A stretch of DNA of 64,000 nucleotides from Ariolimax columbianus (GCA_036924085.1 JAVGWX010000007.1:38748643-38812642), one strand, 5' to 3'; counted from the stretch's first letter, positions 44,896-56,990 are shown. Notes: generated by a model from the sequence alone, not told the origin. Translations and numbers: made by a program.

Positions 44896-45370
44896 CAACC
44901 ATATTCAAGTGTATAATGAAGAAGATGAAGTATGGAGCAAAAAGGAAACAGTAATTGAACACAGCAGTCAATTAAAATAAGTGTTTTGTCATATACAAAT
45001 GAAATGATCATGTTTCAAAATATAAATGATGAATAATATATAATAAATGACCATTTGATATACATTTGAATGAACAACAGCATACAGATATGTTGGACAA
45101 TAAGAAGAACAAGAATAGTGCCACTCAAAAGACACATCATGTACATGTTTCACAGCCTTGTATCATGAGCAGAAAAATTCACAACCAGATATGTATGCCT
45201 AGAGCTCACTAGAAAATGCTCTCTGAAATTCTTATCAGGCCAAACATGTTGAGCATTCATATGCTTCTGTAAAAAGTCTAGATAAGATGGATGGGGCATG
45301 TTGTCCACATGCCTGATGAGTGCCTCCCCAAGTAGCTGCTATAAGGTGAGCTCAGAACAGACAGACAAGG

Positions 45371-45455
45371 GACGGCGTGGTTAAGTGACAAGGCTCACAA
45401 TCTAAAGGTGCTGGGTTCGCTGCCAATCACAGCACCGGCCGTTACCTCGGGGATG
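45371..45455 (+). repeat. SINE-2 fragment
   Basis: GACGGCGTGGTTAAGTGACAAG, GGTGCTGGGTTCGCTGCC, GCACCGGCCGTTACCTCGGGG; truncated after the tRNA-like head. Confidence 0.75.
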
Positions 45456-45680
45456 TAAATGAAGAAATGCTAAAGAGACTCCTTGAAAGCTCCAATATTG
45501 ATGTCACGTCCAGGAAGATGCTTGCACAGAACCATTCCACCTGGCGCCCTAGCACCACATAAAGTGCTCAGGTCGCTGAGCGTAACTACAACGTTAAGGC
45601 TCAGCGTAAACATGCTGCCTGAAAGAACAGAACCCACAAAGACTCCACAGCTGATTCCTCACATGTGTAATATAATTCTC
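45456..45680 (+). pseudogene. Possible LINE C-terminal fragment
   Basis: Plus-strand EEMLKRLLESSNIDVTSRKM, then LAQNHSTWRP and, with stops, SAQVAERNYNVKAQRKHAA. The LAQNxxTWR element resembles the RD/NRxxWR ends of RTE proteins. Weak. Confidence 0.35.
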
Positions 45681-46689
45681 CTATAATTTTCCCACAGTAG
45701 ACTATAACAGATCGTAGAAATCTTGACATGATAAGGCGACTGTGATTGGTTGATGTGATAGCTGTTCATAATATGGCGACTGTGATTGGTTGAGGTGATA
45801 GCTGGTGATGATATATGACAGAGATTGTCATATACTGACCTTGTATATTCAGGGGATGGTTTGGCATGCATTCTTCCTGTTTATCTTGCAATGTAGGAGC
45901 TAGAACTATTTTTTGGATTTATCTTAAATGTTTCTCTAGTCAATCTATTAGTAGCTTTATGTCTTTCTTCAATCTTCCAAAAATGTTGTCAGTCGAGCGT
46001 GTAATCGAGGACGAGCTCTCAATTTTAATTATTAGCTGAAGATGCAGTGAATGAGATAACAGCAGTCGGCGAATCATAGCTGGCTGCTTGTGTCTGAGTC
46101 AGCGTACCTGAACTAGTCTAAGACCCCTGTCTCCAAGTGGTAGCCCTGTAAACAGGCTGCATCTGTGCTGACTGGCAAAGAGAAGAGGGAAGGCAAACCT
46201 GGTGCCAAAAATGAGTCCTGCTAAAACCAGATGTGTTGGGCCGAAAGGGGCAGATATCACTGCTTCAATGTAAACTACAACACACAGTAACGAAACAGCC
46301 TTTTCAGCAGGACGTATGGCGTAGAAGAATTAAAACTAAATGCTCATAAAGTATGCCAAATACAAATCTTCTCACAGGAAATGCCCAGCTCCTGTTAGTA
46401 CAGGAGAGAAGGCCAGGTGCGAGTCTTTGGCTACCCTAAAATGAGAATACTCCAGGTAGATGACGCCACTGGTGGTAATTCATCTAGGAGAAAAACAATC
46501 TGCCTCAAGCCACTTACTGCCTTGCAGGTGGCCTGGTAACAGCTAACGGCTAGGAAGAGTTAATCAATATAAAAAAAAACTTGAAAGTGGATGAGCCAGG
46601 CCAAAAACCACAGATATCAAAGTTCAATTGTAAAATGTCGCATAGTACACACATATGAGGGTAGGGACTGACGTCTGGTCAGGCAAAAT

Positions 46690-46990
46690 ATACTGATCAG
46701 ACATGTTTGTCAGGGTCAGGCAAAATATACTGGCCAAGATACTCACCTCGGCTTCCTAGTAGTCATGCCTGAAAATGGACATTTTTTCATGGAGTCTGAC
46801 TAACGAGGTGAGGGATCAACATGATCCTCGTAGTAGTGAGTGATACGCCAGTGAATGAAGCCAAGCATAGCCCAACCGCCAGGAAGACCCTGGTCCGCCT
46901 TCACCAGCACACTTGGGATGTGAGGAAATCTACTGCTAATCGCCACTTAAAGTCCTTTTCAAAATGCACAATTCGCAAACAACACATGAG
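46690..46990 (+). repeat. Repeat R5 copy
   Basis: GATCAGACATGTTTGTCAGGG, GATCCTCGTAGTAGTGAGTG, CACTTGGGATGTGAGGAAATC. Confidence 0.7.
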
Positions 46991-47164
46991 AGTAAGTCAG
47001 TAAATAGGTCACAAATGGCTACTAAATAAAACTAACTAAATGGAATATGAATTTATTCCTTATTTCTCAACACAATTGACACCAACATTGATATGCTCAT
47101 CTCATAATTTTATCAGTGCAAGGACAGACTCATTCGGTTCATTTTGTGTTCGCCAGTCAGTTGT

Positions 47165-47560
47165 CTGAGTACCCATCATTAGAACATGTTCCAGAAATTC
47201 AATTGCGCATGCATGTTGTAGGCTACACCATGTGAGCACCCTGTTGCAGTTGCCACACTGTCTACCATTACTCGCCTTTCAGCTTGAATTATCTCGCCCA
47301 CCCACAATGTTCCTGTTACAATATGAACAGGATGACCAAGTCGGGGCTCTTCAATTTTGTCAGCGTCCTTGAGAAAATATATCGACCCACATACGCACTG
47401 CTTTACGCAATAAACACTTCTCACCCCAAACAGGGTGCATTTCCTTACAAATATCCTTTGCAGAAAGTCGTTTTGCCACAAAAAACAGCACAACAAGCAC
47501 ACTGTTCTTTTATTGTCCCACTGTGAGCTGGGATGCGATTTTATATCTGAGCTGTGCATT
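47165..47560 (-). pseudogene. Mariner transposase N-terminal fragment
   Basis: Minus strand: EEPRLGHPVHIVTGTLWVGE, IIQAERRVMVDSVATATGCS, HGVAYNMHAQLNFWNMF. This is the paired-type DNA-binding half of a mariner transposase (motifs PRxGRP, RRxTVDxVA, SHG). The catalytic half is absent here. Stops precede it. Confidence 0.78.
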
Positions 47561-47699
47561 TGATTCCTAGTGTCTGCTACCTACAATAATCACAAGGCTG
47601 GATGCTGTCACCATCTAATGACACCTTCACTAACTACTAACATTTTTCAGATATCCTACATCAGTTTGTGACCTACTTACTGACTTAACCATATGCGCG

Positions 47700-47765
47700 A
47701 GTGTGTGTGTATATATATATATATAAATAAATATTAATATATATACATATATAAATAAATAAAAT
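47700..47765. repeat. GT/AT microsatellite
   Basis: GTGTGTGTGT followed by a long TA run and ATAAATAAAT units. Confidence 0.85.
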
Positions 47766-47974
47766 ACTTACATCTCTTCTTCTTCTTACTCATAAAATTC
47801 ACAAAGATAATGAAGAATTACTCTTCCCTTCTACCTACTATAATTCAACATCTTTTGCTTTTGGACTCTTCACTTCCTTTCACATCCGTGCATTTCCCAT
47901 TATTTTACTTCATTCAGCCCAGTTGAGTGCATTAGTATATATTAGTGTATAGGTTCCAGTATTTTAACACTTTA

Positions 47975-49068
47975 TGTGCAAAGGATTATCACTGCCCTGT
48001 CCACATGCCCTTGAAGATCATGTTGGGACCGTAAGGATAGGGAATGGAACAATTATCAACTTACGCTTTGGGGATGACAGAACTTCGAGAATTGATCCGA
48101 AAACTGGATGTAGCAGCACAGGGTTATGGCATGGAGATAAATGGAGAAAAGACAAAGTTGATGACTAACAACACTGAAGGAATTCAAAGCTGTGATCAAA
48201 GCAAATGGAAAGGATCTTGAAACAGTGAGCCTTTTCAAATATCTGGGCTCAACAATCAGTGATGAGGGATTAAAACCAGAGGTTCTGGCCAGAATAGCAA
48301 ACAGCAGCGCTAGCACGACTGAAACATAAATGGAAAGATTAACTACTCTCCCTTGCTATCGTGGATCTGCGTAGCACAGTGGTTAGCGCGTGGGCTTCGC
48401 ATCTGAGTGGTCCTAGGTTCATTCCCCAGTTGAAGTGGAAATGTTTTTTCAGACCGCAACGGCTCCCAGGTCGACCCAGCCTTAAATGGGTACCGGTTCA
48501 GTCCGGGAAGTAAAAGCGGCGAGGAAGAGGAGATGGCTACCGCCCTCATATAGCCGAGCCTTTGAAATGTGAGATCGCTAACACCTCACACCCCTCCCTA
48601 CGGCAGTAATGCTATGGGTTACTTTACTTTACTTGCTATAAAGGTCAGACTAATGCGCTCACTGGTTCTTTCGATATTCCTCTACACCTGTGTAGTCTAA
48701 ACATAGACTATTACAGCAGACGTCCAGAGAAGAATCCAGATCATGGAGATGAGATGTTTTAGAAGACTCCTAAATATCACGTTCGAAGGCCGTATCACAA
48801 ATGATGAAGTACGACGTAGAATCGAGAATGCAAGTGAACTGTATGACGACCTCCTTACAATGATCAAAAGGTGAAAGCTGATTCGGTATGGTCACGTCAC
48901 GAGGTCCAATAAAGCAATGGGAAGACAACATCAATAAATAGACTAATCTATGACCCGAGGAGGCACAAAAAGTAACCGCAGACAGAGAGGGATGGCGCAG
49001 GATTATGGAGGTTTCAGCAGGGGTGCCCCAAAAATCTCAAGAGGTCACGGGATGAACTGAACTGTCTA
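47975..49068 (+). pseudogene. RTE-type LINE 3' half, split by SINE-3
   Basis: Plus strand, same family as 7420-11400: LRFGDDRTSRIDP in place of FADD, GYGMEINGEKTKLMTNNTEG, then the SINE, then LSLAIKVRLMRSLVLSIFLY across the insertion, RRLLNITFEGRITNDEVRRR-like reading and the end DRERW-type with GATGAACTGAACTGT (49052), which matches the tail at 7420. Starts inside the RT; the changed catalytic box, stops and frameshifts make it inactive. Confidence 0.8.
48360..48631 (+). mobile_element. SINE-3 (tRNA-derived) with target duplication
   Basis: 272 bp flanked by CTTGCTAT (48352-48359 and 48632-48639). A box TAGCACAGTGG, B-box-like GGTTCATTCCC, body GGTCGACCCAGCCTTAAATGGG, tail of CTTTA repeats (TTACTTTACTTTA). 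Confidence 0.85.
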
Positions 49069-49631
49069 CATGCAGAATAATATATTTGAAGACCTGTCTC
49101 TAGTAGACTAGACCTTGAAAAGCTTTTTAATAAGATATACATTACAGAACAACCAAAATAAATGTGCAGTTTATTGTTTTCAGAAACACAGAAAGAATAT
49201 GCATTACGTAGAAAATTTAACAGTAATGTATCAGTGTGGTTTTTTTTCTAATGAGCTCCAAGAATCTGTATTTGCTTGCTGCAAGTAAATATTTGTATCA
49301 GCATGCCAATTTATTGTACATTATATTATTATCATTGACAATATACTTAAATCATGTTTATAAGAAAAGAATTACCCCATGATGAAAAAAACCCAAAAAA
49401 AGTGCGAAATAGCCATTTGAACATCTTATTTTTGGGGGGTAATAAAGCATTTAAAGAATGATTCATGTACATAAACATAAGGAAGATGTATAGGATATGA
49501 AGCAATTGCTATCGTAATTGTACACACGTTTCTGTAAATTAGGTGTCCAAGTGTAGATGTCATGGACTCTATTTGTAGAGGAAAGAATCGGTTCGCTGCA
49601 CTGTAGTATGTATTTTCTGAAAGATGATTAA

Positions 49632-50286
49632 CCCTTTAAGCCCTATAGACATTTTTCTTTATGGTCTATAGAATCCTGAATTAAATCAACAAAACCAATA
49701 AGAAATGGGTGCTTGACTTATTTTATCTGTAATTTTTATATTTATTATGATATTAGAATGAATTTTGAGTATGATATGTATAAATGGAGGAGGGTCTAAA
49801 ATGTAATGCTAGTGTGCAAAAAGTAGAAATGGTTATACGTGTGCACCTGCTACAATAAAAGCTCCAACCATCGTGAGCAGTGCACACCCCGAACGTGCAT
49901 CCTCTGCGCCGTTCACACTAGTATCACTAGGCCTACGATCAACGATACCATTGCTGTGATATAGATCTAGCTCATCGTTATCACTCTATCTCAATATGTG
50001 ATTGATTTTCATCATAATCAAAGTCTAGCTTGCCAAAAAGATAAAACAGATTCCGTCTTGACGGCCCCTGCGTGTTCACTATCAGATAAACCGCTCATTT
50101 TTTGATGAAAATGCACCGGTTTTAACATCCAAGTTGTTTTCGATAACTTCTTCTTGCAAAAGAATTCAGAACAGAAGGCAACGATAAGCGCAGTAACCGA
50201 GAAACGAACGCAATGAGAACAAGTGGTTTCCAGCGGTATAGGATTTGACGTCATCAGCAGTTACCAGTGATATAGGACTGTAAGGG
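49632..50286. mobile_element. TTAA nonautonomous transposon (element C)
   Basis: 655 bp flanked by TTAA at 49628-49631 and 50287-50290. Inverted ends CCCTTTAAGCCCTATAGAC and, on the complement of the right end, CCCTTACAGTCCTATATC. No transposase. An isolated end of the same style (GGGACTGTAAAGGGTTAA) sits at 42099-42116. Confidence 0.75.
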
Positions 50287-50299
50287 TTAATGTGGGTTG

Positions 50300-52015
50300 C
50301 GCATTGTGGTGACAGTCTCATCATGTATATAAGAGTGCTGTAGCAATAACATCAAAATAAAGAAGTTTGGATGCAGGGTTCATGCAAAGAAGTCCCTTGC
50401 CCATATTTGAGCAAAAAAGGACAAATAATAATAAAGTTGTGTTGGGAGGGCTGTGAAAAGTCTTTCTTTCATTGAAAAATATACTAAAGAAAAATGAAGA
50501 CATTGGAAATTTCATCTTTACAAAGAACAGAGAATTTAATTGACAATGACTGTTGATGACATACAATAAATGACATAAGACTGTTAGCTTCAAGAAGAAT
50601 ATGGATATAGATAAGAATAATAGCCCCATTATTCATATGCAATGATGACATTTATATTAAAATTTTTACAATGATATCAATAAAATATGGCAATACAAAG
50701 AACAAATACAAAACATTACAAGTGACATCATGCCAAAGTCATAACTCCACACCAAAATAGCAAGTGTACCATACATTTGAAACATGAAATTGCGCAAGCA
50801 AGAATTCAACTGAGGTTTTTTTAACTGCCATAAAATATTTACATGCACTTACAGAAATATGTTCTTAATTTTTGTGGGTGCATTTATTGATTGCTTATGT
50901 TCAGAAAATAAATAAATACACGCATTACAAAATTGATTAAGGGTGTAGGGAGTATTCTCCATATATATATCAGGGCACTCTATGTTGGGGAGAAAAAGAG
51001 AAAAGTCCACTGTACTCAGCTATCACCTGTGCTACCTTCAGAGGAACAGTAACCTTCTAAAGCATAATGTAAAAGGTGACTAAAGAGGGTTGTGCATGGT
51101 ACTAGCAACCTCAAAACGTAAAATGAAATGCTAAAGTAAAAATCATTACAAGAGTACACATAAGTGCTTTGATACGTGGTTTCTGTGAGGGAGCCAGCTG
51201 CAGTGATGACACTATGCTTATTATGGAACGAAAATGAGACAAGAGGAAGGCTGCGGTATTGACCTGAAGATTAGCACAGTGAATGAGCTGACAGCAGCCA
51301 GCGACTCACAGCTTGCATCAGGGTCAGAGAATGACAGATGACCAAGACCCTATTCTGCCTACAAGTGGCAGCCGTGAAAACAAGCTGCAATAGTGTAGTC
51401 TAGTTAAGAAAACAGGATCAGAGTGGGAGGGCAAACCCTGCACCCAATAAAAGCAGCTGAAACCGGATGTGTCATGCCTCGATGTAAGCTATGACATGTC
51501 CTTTTCAGAATGAATGCCAAAGAAGAAGAAATTGATAATTGAGTTGGATTGGCTATGTGATCAGAAGAGATCATGATATCATCAACAGAGCTGCAATATT
51601 TTGGACCCAGACGAAAGGCAAAAGCAAGGCAGACTTTAAGAAAACTTAATGGAAAACAAGAGATAAAAAAAAAGAAAAAAAAAAGCTTGGGCACAGTACG
51701 AAGAATGACTGGGCAAGTAAGGGAGCTTGGGCAAGTTAGGGAGCTTATTGCTGCCCTAAGCAAAACCATCCGCCGTGATGGCCCCTGATCTCTATTTAAA
51801 AAAAAGTAAAAATTAGCCACATTTCATAATCACATCTAAATACATACAAGCATAATACTGCTGAGCCCATTCCGACAATTACACAAACATTAATGGCCAC
51901 AAAAACATTCTTCCCTAGAGGAAGATGCTATTGCACAAAATTCTGGATCGTAACAAAAACTAATAAATGAAACAAAATCAAATGCTGTGCAGAATTACAA
52001 GGACAGAATCAAGCT
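50300..52015. other. No gene recognised
   Basis: AT-rich stretch with homopolymer runs and one diverged SINE-1-like repeat (51265-51530, plus orientation). The open frames at 50321-50848 and 51404-51820 are low-complexity readings without motif. Confidence 0.5.
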
Positions 52016-52025
52016 TCACACTCAA

Positions 52026-52500
52026 TTTGACTCAACACGGCCAACACTGAAATGATTGACAGGCCGAGAGCACTTTCGTTGGGTCTAATATGGAACGGGT
52101 GCTGGATTTAGACCCTCGAAAATCTGGGGCTAATCTTTCTGTGGCTAGATTGGTCTGCATTCAGTGTTCGATAAAGGAATTGACGGAAGGGCACTACCAT
52201 GAGTGGAGCCTGCGGCTTAATTTGACTCAACACGCCAATTCTGTAGAATGACTGACAAATCGAGAGCACTTTCGTTGGGTCTAATAGTGAACGTGTGCTG
52301 GTATTTGACCCACGGAAGACAGGTCAGCTTTTTAACTTTCTAATAAAAGAGTGCTTACGGTAATCTTGTTTTAACCCCGCAGGTTCCAGATACCTGGTCA
52401 TTGACAAACAAAAAAACCCTCTATTAATTCGACCGGTCTAATAGTGAACGGGTACTGGTAATAGACCCTCGGAAGACAGGTCAGTTTTACCCTACTAATG
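52026..52500 (+). repeat. Imperfect tandem repeat upstream of the LINE
   Basis: TTTGACTCAACACG at 52026 and 52220; GAGAGCACTTTCGTTGGGTC at 52068 and 52262; TCTAATAGTGAACG followed by (T/A)ACTGGT-like and CGGAAGACAGGTCAG at 52281-52326 and 52437-52485. Spacing about 194 bp, then about 156 bp. The array runs toward the LINE start. Confidence 0.72.
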
Positions 52501-53290
52501 ACAGAGCGTTGCTACGGTAATCCTGCTCAATTCGAGAGGAGCCGCAGACATTTTGGTTCACGTACCAGGCTGATATACCAATGGCGCGAGGCTACCATGT
52601 GAGGGATTACGGCCGAACGCCTCTAAGCTGGAATCCCGCCCAAAATCTCAGCACCACTGTGATGGGAGGCTTTGATATGGTCAGGACCTGGGGCTCGCGC
52701 CTCAGCCCTACCCGGTCAAGCCGCAGAAAGAGGTCTCTGCCGTCCGCCGATCAAAGCGGGCGGGTAGCTACTCGATATTCACCCCATACGGCGATGGGGT
52801 GCGAAACCACCAACATAAGACTTAGTTCTTGGTCGGGGTGTCGAAAACAGTAGAGCAGCCACCTCACTGAACTGTCGAGACTCAATCCATGACCATGAGA
52901 TATGTCCGCACACCAGGCGAACATCATCTCAGTGACATTACCAGGCTTGTCCCCTGGTTAAATGCACTTCTGCCTCGATCTCTACCTCTGTATGCTATCA
53001 GCCATACCAATGGACGCAGAAGAGATGCAGGCTAGCGGACATTGCACATCTGCCCTATTGTGTCAACCTCCCAAGTGGCGGGGAATGCTAGGCGTACCAT
53101 CACTGCAGAGAAGCCGAGAAAATAAAGGCAGCAAAGAGATACCCCACTCACATGCAAATGCTACATTTCTGGCAGGACGTGACGATCCTGGGATACAGAC
53201 ACACTGGACTGCCTCTCTTCCGGGTTAGTACAAACCAGTACATAGTCCATATCATATCTCATATATCATCACCGCACCCTATAGACAGAC
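52501..53290 (+). other. Possible 5' region of the LINE at 53.3-57.0 kb
   Basis: GC-richer than its surroundings, with several short open frames (52581-52853, 52962-53228) on the plus strand. No nucleic-acid-binding motif was recognised, so an ORF1 cannot be claimed. It lies between the tandem repeats and the first endonuclease residues and probably belongs to the same element. Confidence 0.4.
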
Positions 53291-56200
53291 ACGAGTAGTG
53301 AAGACTCGTTAGTCCTGTAAGACAACTTCCATAAGAGAGACAACTCTGATCATAAACAACTGCTACCTTGCAGATAGGCTGGGGAAGATTGGGAGATAGA
53401 CACAAATCTAATCAATAGGCCGGAGGATAGCCCTAGCTTCTATTCTAGAACATGGCATACCACCTCTACTCCAGATTTGGCCTTCTCCACAGTGGACATT
53501 CACCATAAAATAGGCCGCCAGGTGCTAAACCAATTGGCAGGTAGCGACCACAGGCCAATTAGGCTAGAAATTGATATGGAAGTAGGCCCACAGGAAACAA
53601 AACCGCTCCCACGTTGGAATTACAAACGAGCCGACTGGGATAGATTTGCAAGCCTGACAGATGGGCTGTGTGAAACCATCAACACACGGAACAACAAAAT
53701 GAAGCCCATGGTGGAAACCTAAGCAAAGCAATAATGCAAGCTGCCACTGAAACCATCCCAAGAGGGGCAAGGGAAAATTATAAGCCCTATTGGAATGATG
53801 AGTTGCAGAAAGTGGAAGACGCAGTCACAAATGCTAGGAACATGGCAGAGCGAGAACAATCTATGGAGGCAAATATCGCCCTCAAAGCCGCCACGGCGAA
53901 ATACAAATACACTCTAAACCAAACAGCAAGAGACAGCTGGAAAAACAAAACAGAAAGCCTCAATTTAGACAAAGAAGGGGGATCAAGATGCTGAGCAGCG
54001 CATGAGCTGCAGTGGTCAGCGACCCATAGCTGACTGCTAGCATCAGGGCCAGCGAACCAGAGCTGCCAAGACCCTTCTACACCTCCACGTGGTGATCCTG
54101 GATAACAGGCTGCAGCAGGGCAGACTGGCTAAGGAGAAGGGATCGAAGAGGGAATGCTAACCCGGTACTCAAAAAATGCTTGCTGAAGTCGGATGTGTTG
54201 GACCGAAAGGTGCAAATATCGCAGTCAAGCTGTAAACTAACACACAACGCATTCCGTTCTCTGGACTACATTCTGCTGCTTAAGCCCTTTCAGGGTTTGG
54301 TAGCGGGAGATTGAGAACGAACGAAGAAGAAGAAGAAGACAAAGAAGGGAACAAACTATGGAAGCTAGTCAGAGCCATAAATGACGAAACTCCATCAAAC
54401 AAACAAATTACCATCAAGCAGGGCGAAAACTTGCTCACTGGAAAAAAAGCCGCAAACGCCTTGTTGAACACTATGCCAGAGTGAACCACATAGATGTCCC
54501 TGCAGATAGGCATACAGACATTAGTGAAGAGCAAAAGGGGCACGACAACATCAATATGGCACCAGAAGAGCATATGATGGCAAAATTAACAATGAACGAA
54601 ATGGAAGAGGCCATGAGAACATTAAAGAAAAGGAAATCTCCCGGAAAAGACGGGATAACAAACGAAATGCTGATGGGGCTGGGCCAAACAGCAAAGAGGA
54701 AACTGCTATCAGTCCTGAACCAAAGCTGGATAAGGGGTATTGTACCCAAGGCATGGAAAGACGCAGTACTTGTACCAGTTCCAAAGAAAGGAAAAGACAA
54801 AACAGATCTAAATGGATACAGGCCTATCAGCCTACTGAGCTGTGTCGGCAAACTGATGGAACGTATGATAAACACCAGAATGATGTGGCATCTGGAAGAA
54901 AAACGAATACTAATTCCACAGCAAGCAGGCTTTAGACAGCACAGATCCACTGAGGATCAGGTCATCCTCATGGCCCAGGAAATAGAAGATGCCTACCAGG
55001 TACCAGGAGCAAAAGCACACAGTAGCGGTTTGGGTGGACCTGGAAAAGGCATTTGACAAAGTCTGGAAAGAGGGACTTAGAGCCAAGCTACGAAGAATTG
55101 AAGTTTGTGAGAAAATGTACAAATGGATAAGTCACTACCTCAAAAACAGAATGGCCAGAGTGCAAGTACAAGGGCAGATGAGCAAAAAGGTGACACTTGA
55201 GCAGGGAGTACCCCAAGGGGGAGTACTGTCACCCACACTATTCCTGGTGTATATAAATGACATAACAGTGAATATACCAAGAAGAGTCCATAGCTCAATG
55301 TTTGCAGACGATCTGGCTATATGGACCTCTGAAAAGAATCTCACCATAGCAAGAAATCGGATGCAGCAGGCCCTAACATTGCTGGAAGAGTGGGCGAACT
55401 CATGGCTGGTCAAAATAAACGAGGAAAAAACGACATGTACAATATTCTCGCTATCAAACAAACCCCAAATTAAGTCTCAACGGCAAATACCTGCAGCCAA
55501 ACGACAACATAAACTACCTGGGAGTCACATTTGATCGGCGCATGGCATGGAAAAGTCAGATTGAGAGAAACCGAATGAGAGCCAGAGAAAGAATGGCAAT
55601 CATGAGGAAACTTGCTGGCACAAGCTGGGGAGCAGACGAAAGTATACTAAAGAAACTGTACACTGGCAGAGTGAGACCAATTCTCGAGTATGGCATTGCG
55701 GCATGGACAACATCAGCAAAGGCGAACTTCGATAAAATTAGCAAACTCCAAAACCAAGCCAGGAGAGTTATAACAGGAGGCATGAAGTCAACGCCAATTG
55801 TAGAACTTGAAAAGATTACAAAACTGCAATCCATGATCGACAGAAGAGACTGCAGAGCCCAGCTGCAATCAGAGAAACTCAGAAGACTGACTGACCATAC
55901 AATGCACCAGAGACTAAACAATTTGGGAAATGGGAAACTAAAGCGGAGAAACTTTGCAGAAATAGCCAAAGCAAAGATGCACGAAGATCCCATGAACGCA
56001 CTAACAACACCAATGCCCATCCCTACTGTACGAAAACCTACCTGGAGGCAGCATATATTTCCAGAGGTGGTAGAAAATATACCAGGTATTGGAAACAAAA
56101 ACTGCCAGACTAAAAAAGAAAGAAGAGATACTACCCTGAGCTACATAACGGAAAACTACCCAAGCATGGACTGGACCCATGCATACACCGACGGTTTTGT

Positions 56201-56990
56201 AACAAACACTACACAGAACGGAGGGGCAGGAGCATTTCTGAACCTACCAAATGGCAGAAAAATAACACTGTCATTCGCTACTGGAAAATACACAAGCAAT
56301 TTCAGAGCGGAGACAGAGGCACTGAGGGCGGCTGTGGAAGAAATGGTGACAGGTAAAAGGAATGAAAGCCATATAGTCCTGCTTACAGATGCTTTGGCTG
56401 TAGTCACAGCGCTAAAAAGCCAGAAAAATACTGAACTTAATGATTTAAGAGCAGTACTCTGTCAACTATGCCAGCAGTCCGCACCAAAAAGGGTAGTGGT
56501 ACAGTGGGTCCCATCGCACTGCAACGAGGAGGCAGACAGAATGGCAAAAGAAGGTGCAAGACTACCACAACCAGATACTAGTATGACGTACGAAGAGTCA
56601 AAACGGCTTATTAGAGCTAGATACATGACCAAATGGGAAACCGAACATACTGGCTACACAAAAAACGATGCCTATTACCAGTTGAACAGAAGAGAGCAGG
56701 TCGTAGTCTTCAGACTTCGCACTGGCCACAATAGACTGAGGTACCACCTATTCAACAAATTGAAGATAGGTGGCACTGACGAATGCCCGTGTGGTACCAA
56801 TACAATGACCGCTGAGCATCTGCTGCAAAACTGCCCGACATACGAGGATCAGAGAGAGCAGATGTGGCCATCACCAGTGGCAACACTAGACAAGCTCTAT
56901 GGCAGTGTCGACAGCCTCAGGATGATCGCTGCTTTTTTCGAAAAAATTAAGGTTGATGTCTGACTGCGTACGATGAAGAAGAAGAAGCTT
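53291..56990 (+). pseudogene. I-like LINE (LINE-B): endonuclease end, RT, RNase H
   Basis: Most complete LINE in the window. Plus-strand order: endonuclease end GEDWEIDTNLINRPED (53380), STPDLAFST-type reading and GSDHRPIRLEID (53540); linker LPRWNYKRADWDRFASL; SINE insertion; RT with KSPGKDGITNEML (54640), LNGYRPISLLSCVGKLMER, VWVDLEKAFDKVW (motif A, 55040), GVPQGGVLSPTLFLVYIND (motif B) and SMFADDLAIW (motif C, 55305); RNase H with AYTDGFV, FRAETEAL, LLTDALAV and NEEADRMA; C-terminal C-x-C-x7-H-x4-C motif (CPCGTNTMTAEHLLQNC); stop at 56961-56963, then a 27 bp 3' end finishing GATGAAGAAGAAGAAG. Frame changes near 53711, 54459, 55005 and 55470 make it inactive. The last 473 codons (55542-56963) are uninterrupted. 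Confidence 0.9.
53980..54336 (+). mobile_element. SINE-1, full-length copy inside LINE-B
   Basis: 357 bp flanked by AGACAAAGAAGGG (53967-53979 and 54337-54349). Starts GGATCAAGATGCTGAGC, ends GAACGAACGAAGAAGAAGAAGA. Without it the LINE reads NLDKEGNKLWKLVRAINDE. No clear pol III A/B pair was found in the head, so its promoter type is open. This copy defines the ends of the family. Confidence 0.9.

Noticed and set aside
48365..48435. tRNA gene candidate (TAGCACAGTGG ... GGTTCATTCC)
   Set aside because: Head of SINE-3 with target duplication and CTTTA tail; the acceptor stem does not pair.
55556..56098. Minus-strand frame of 180 codons opposite LINE-B
   Set aside because: Shadow of the LINE-B coding strand; hydrophobic composition, no motif.
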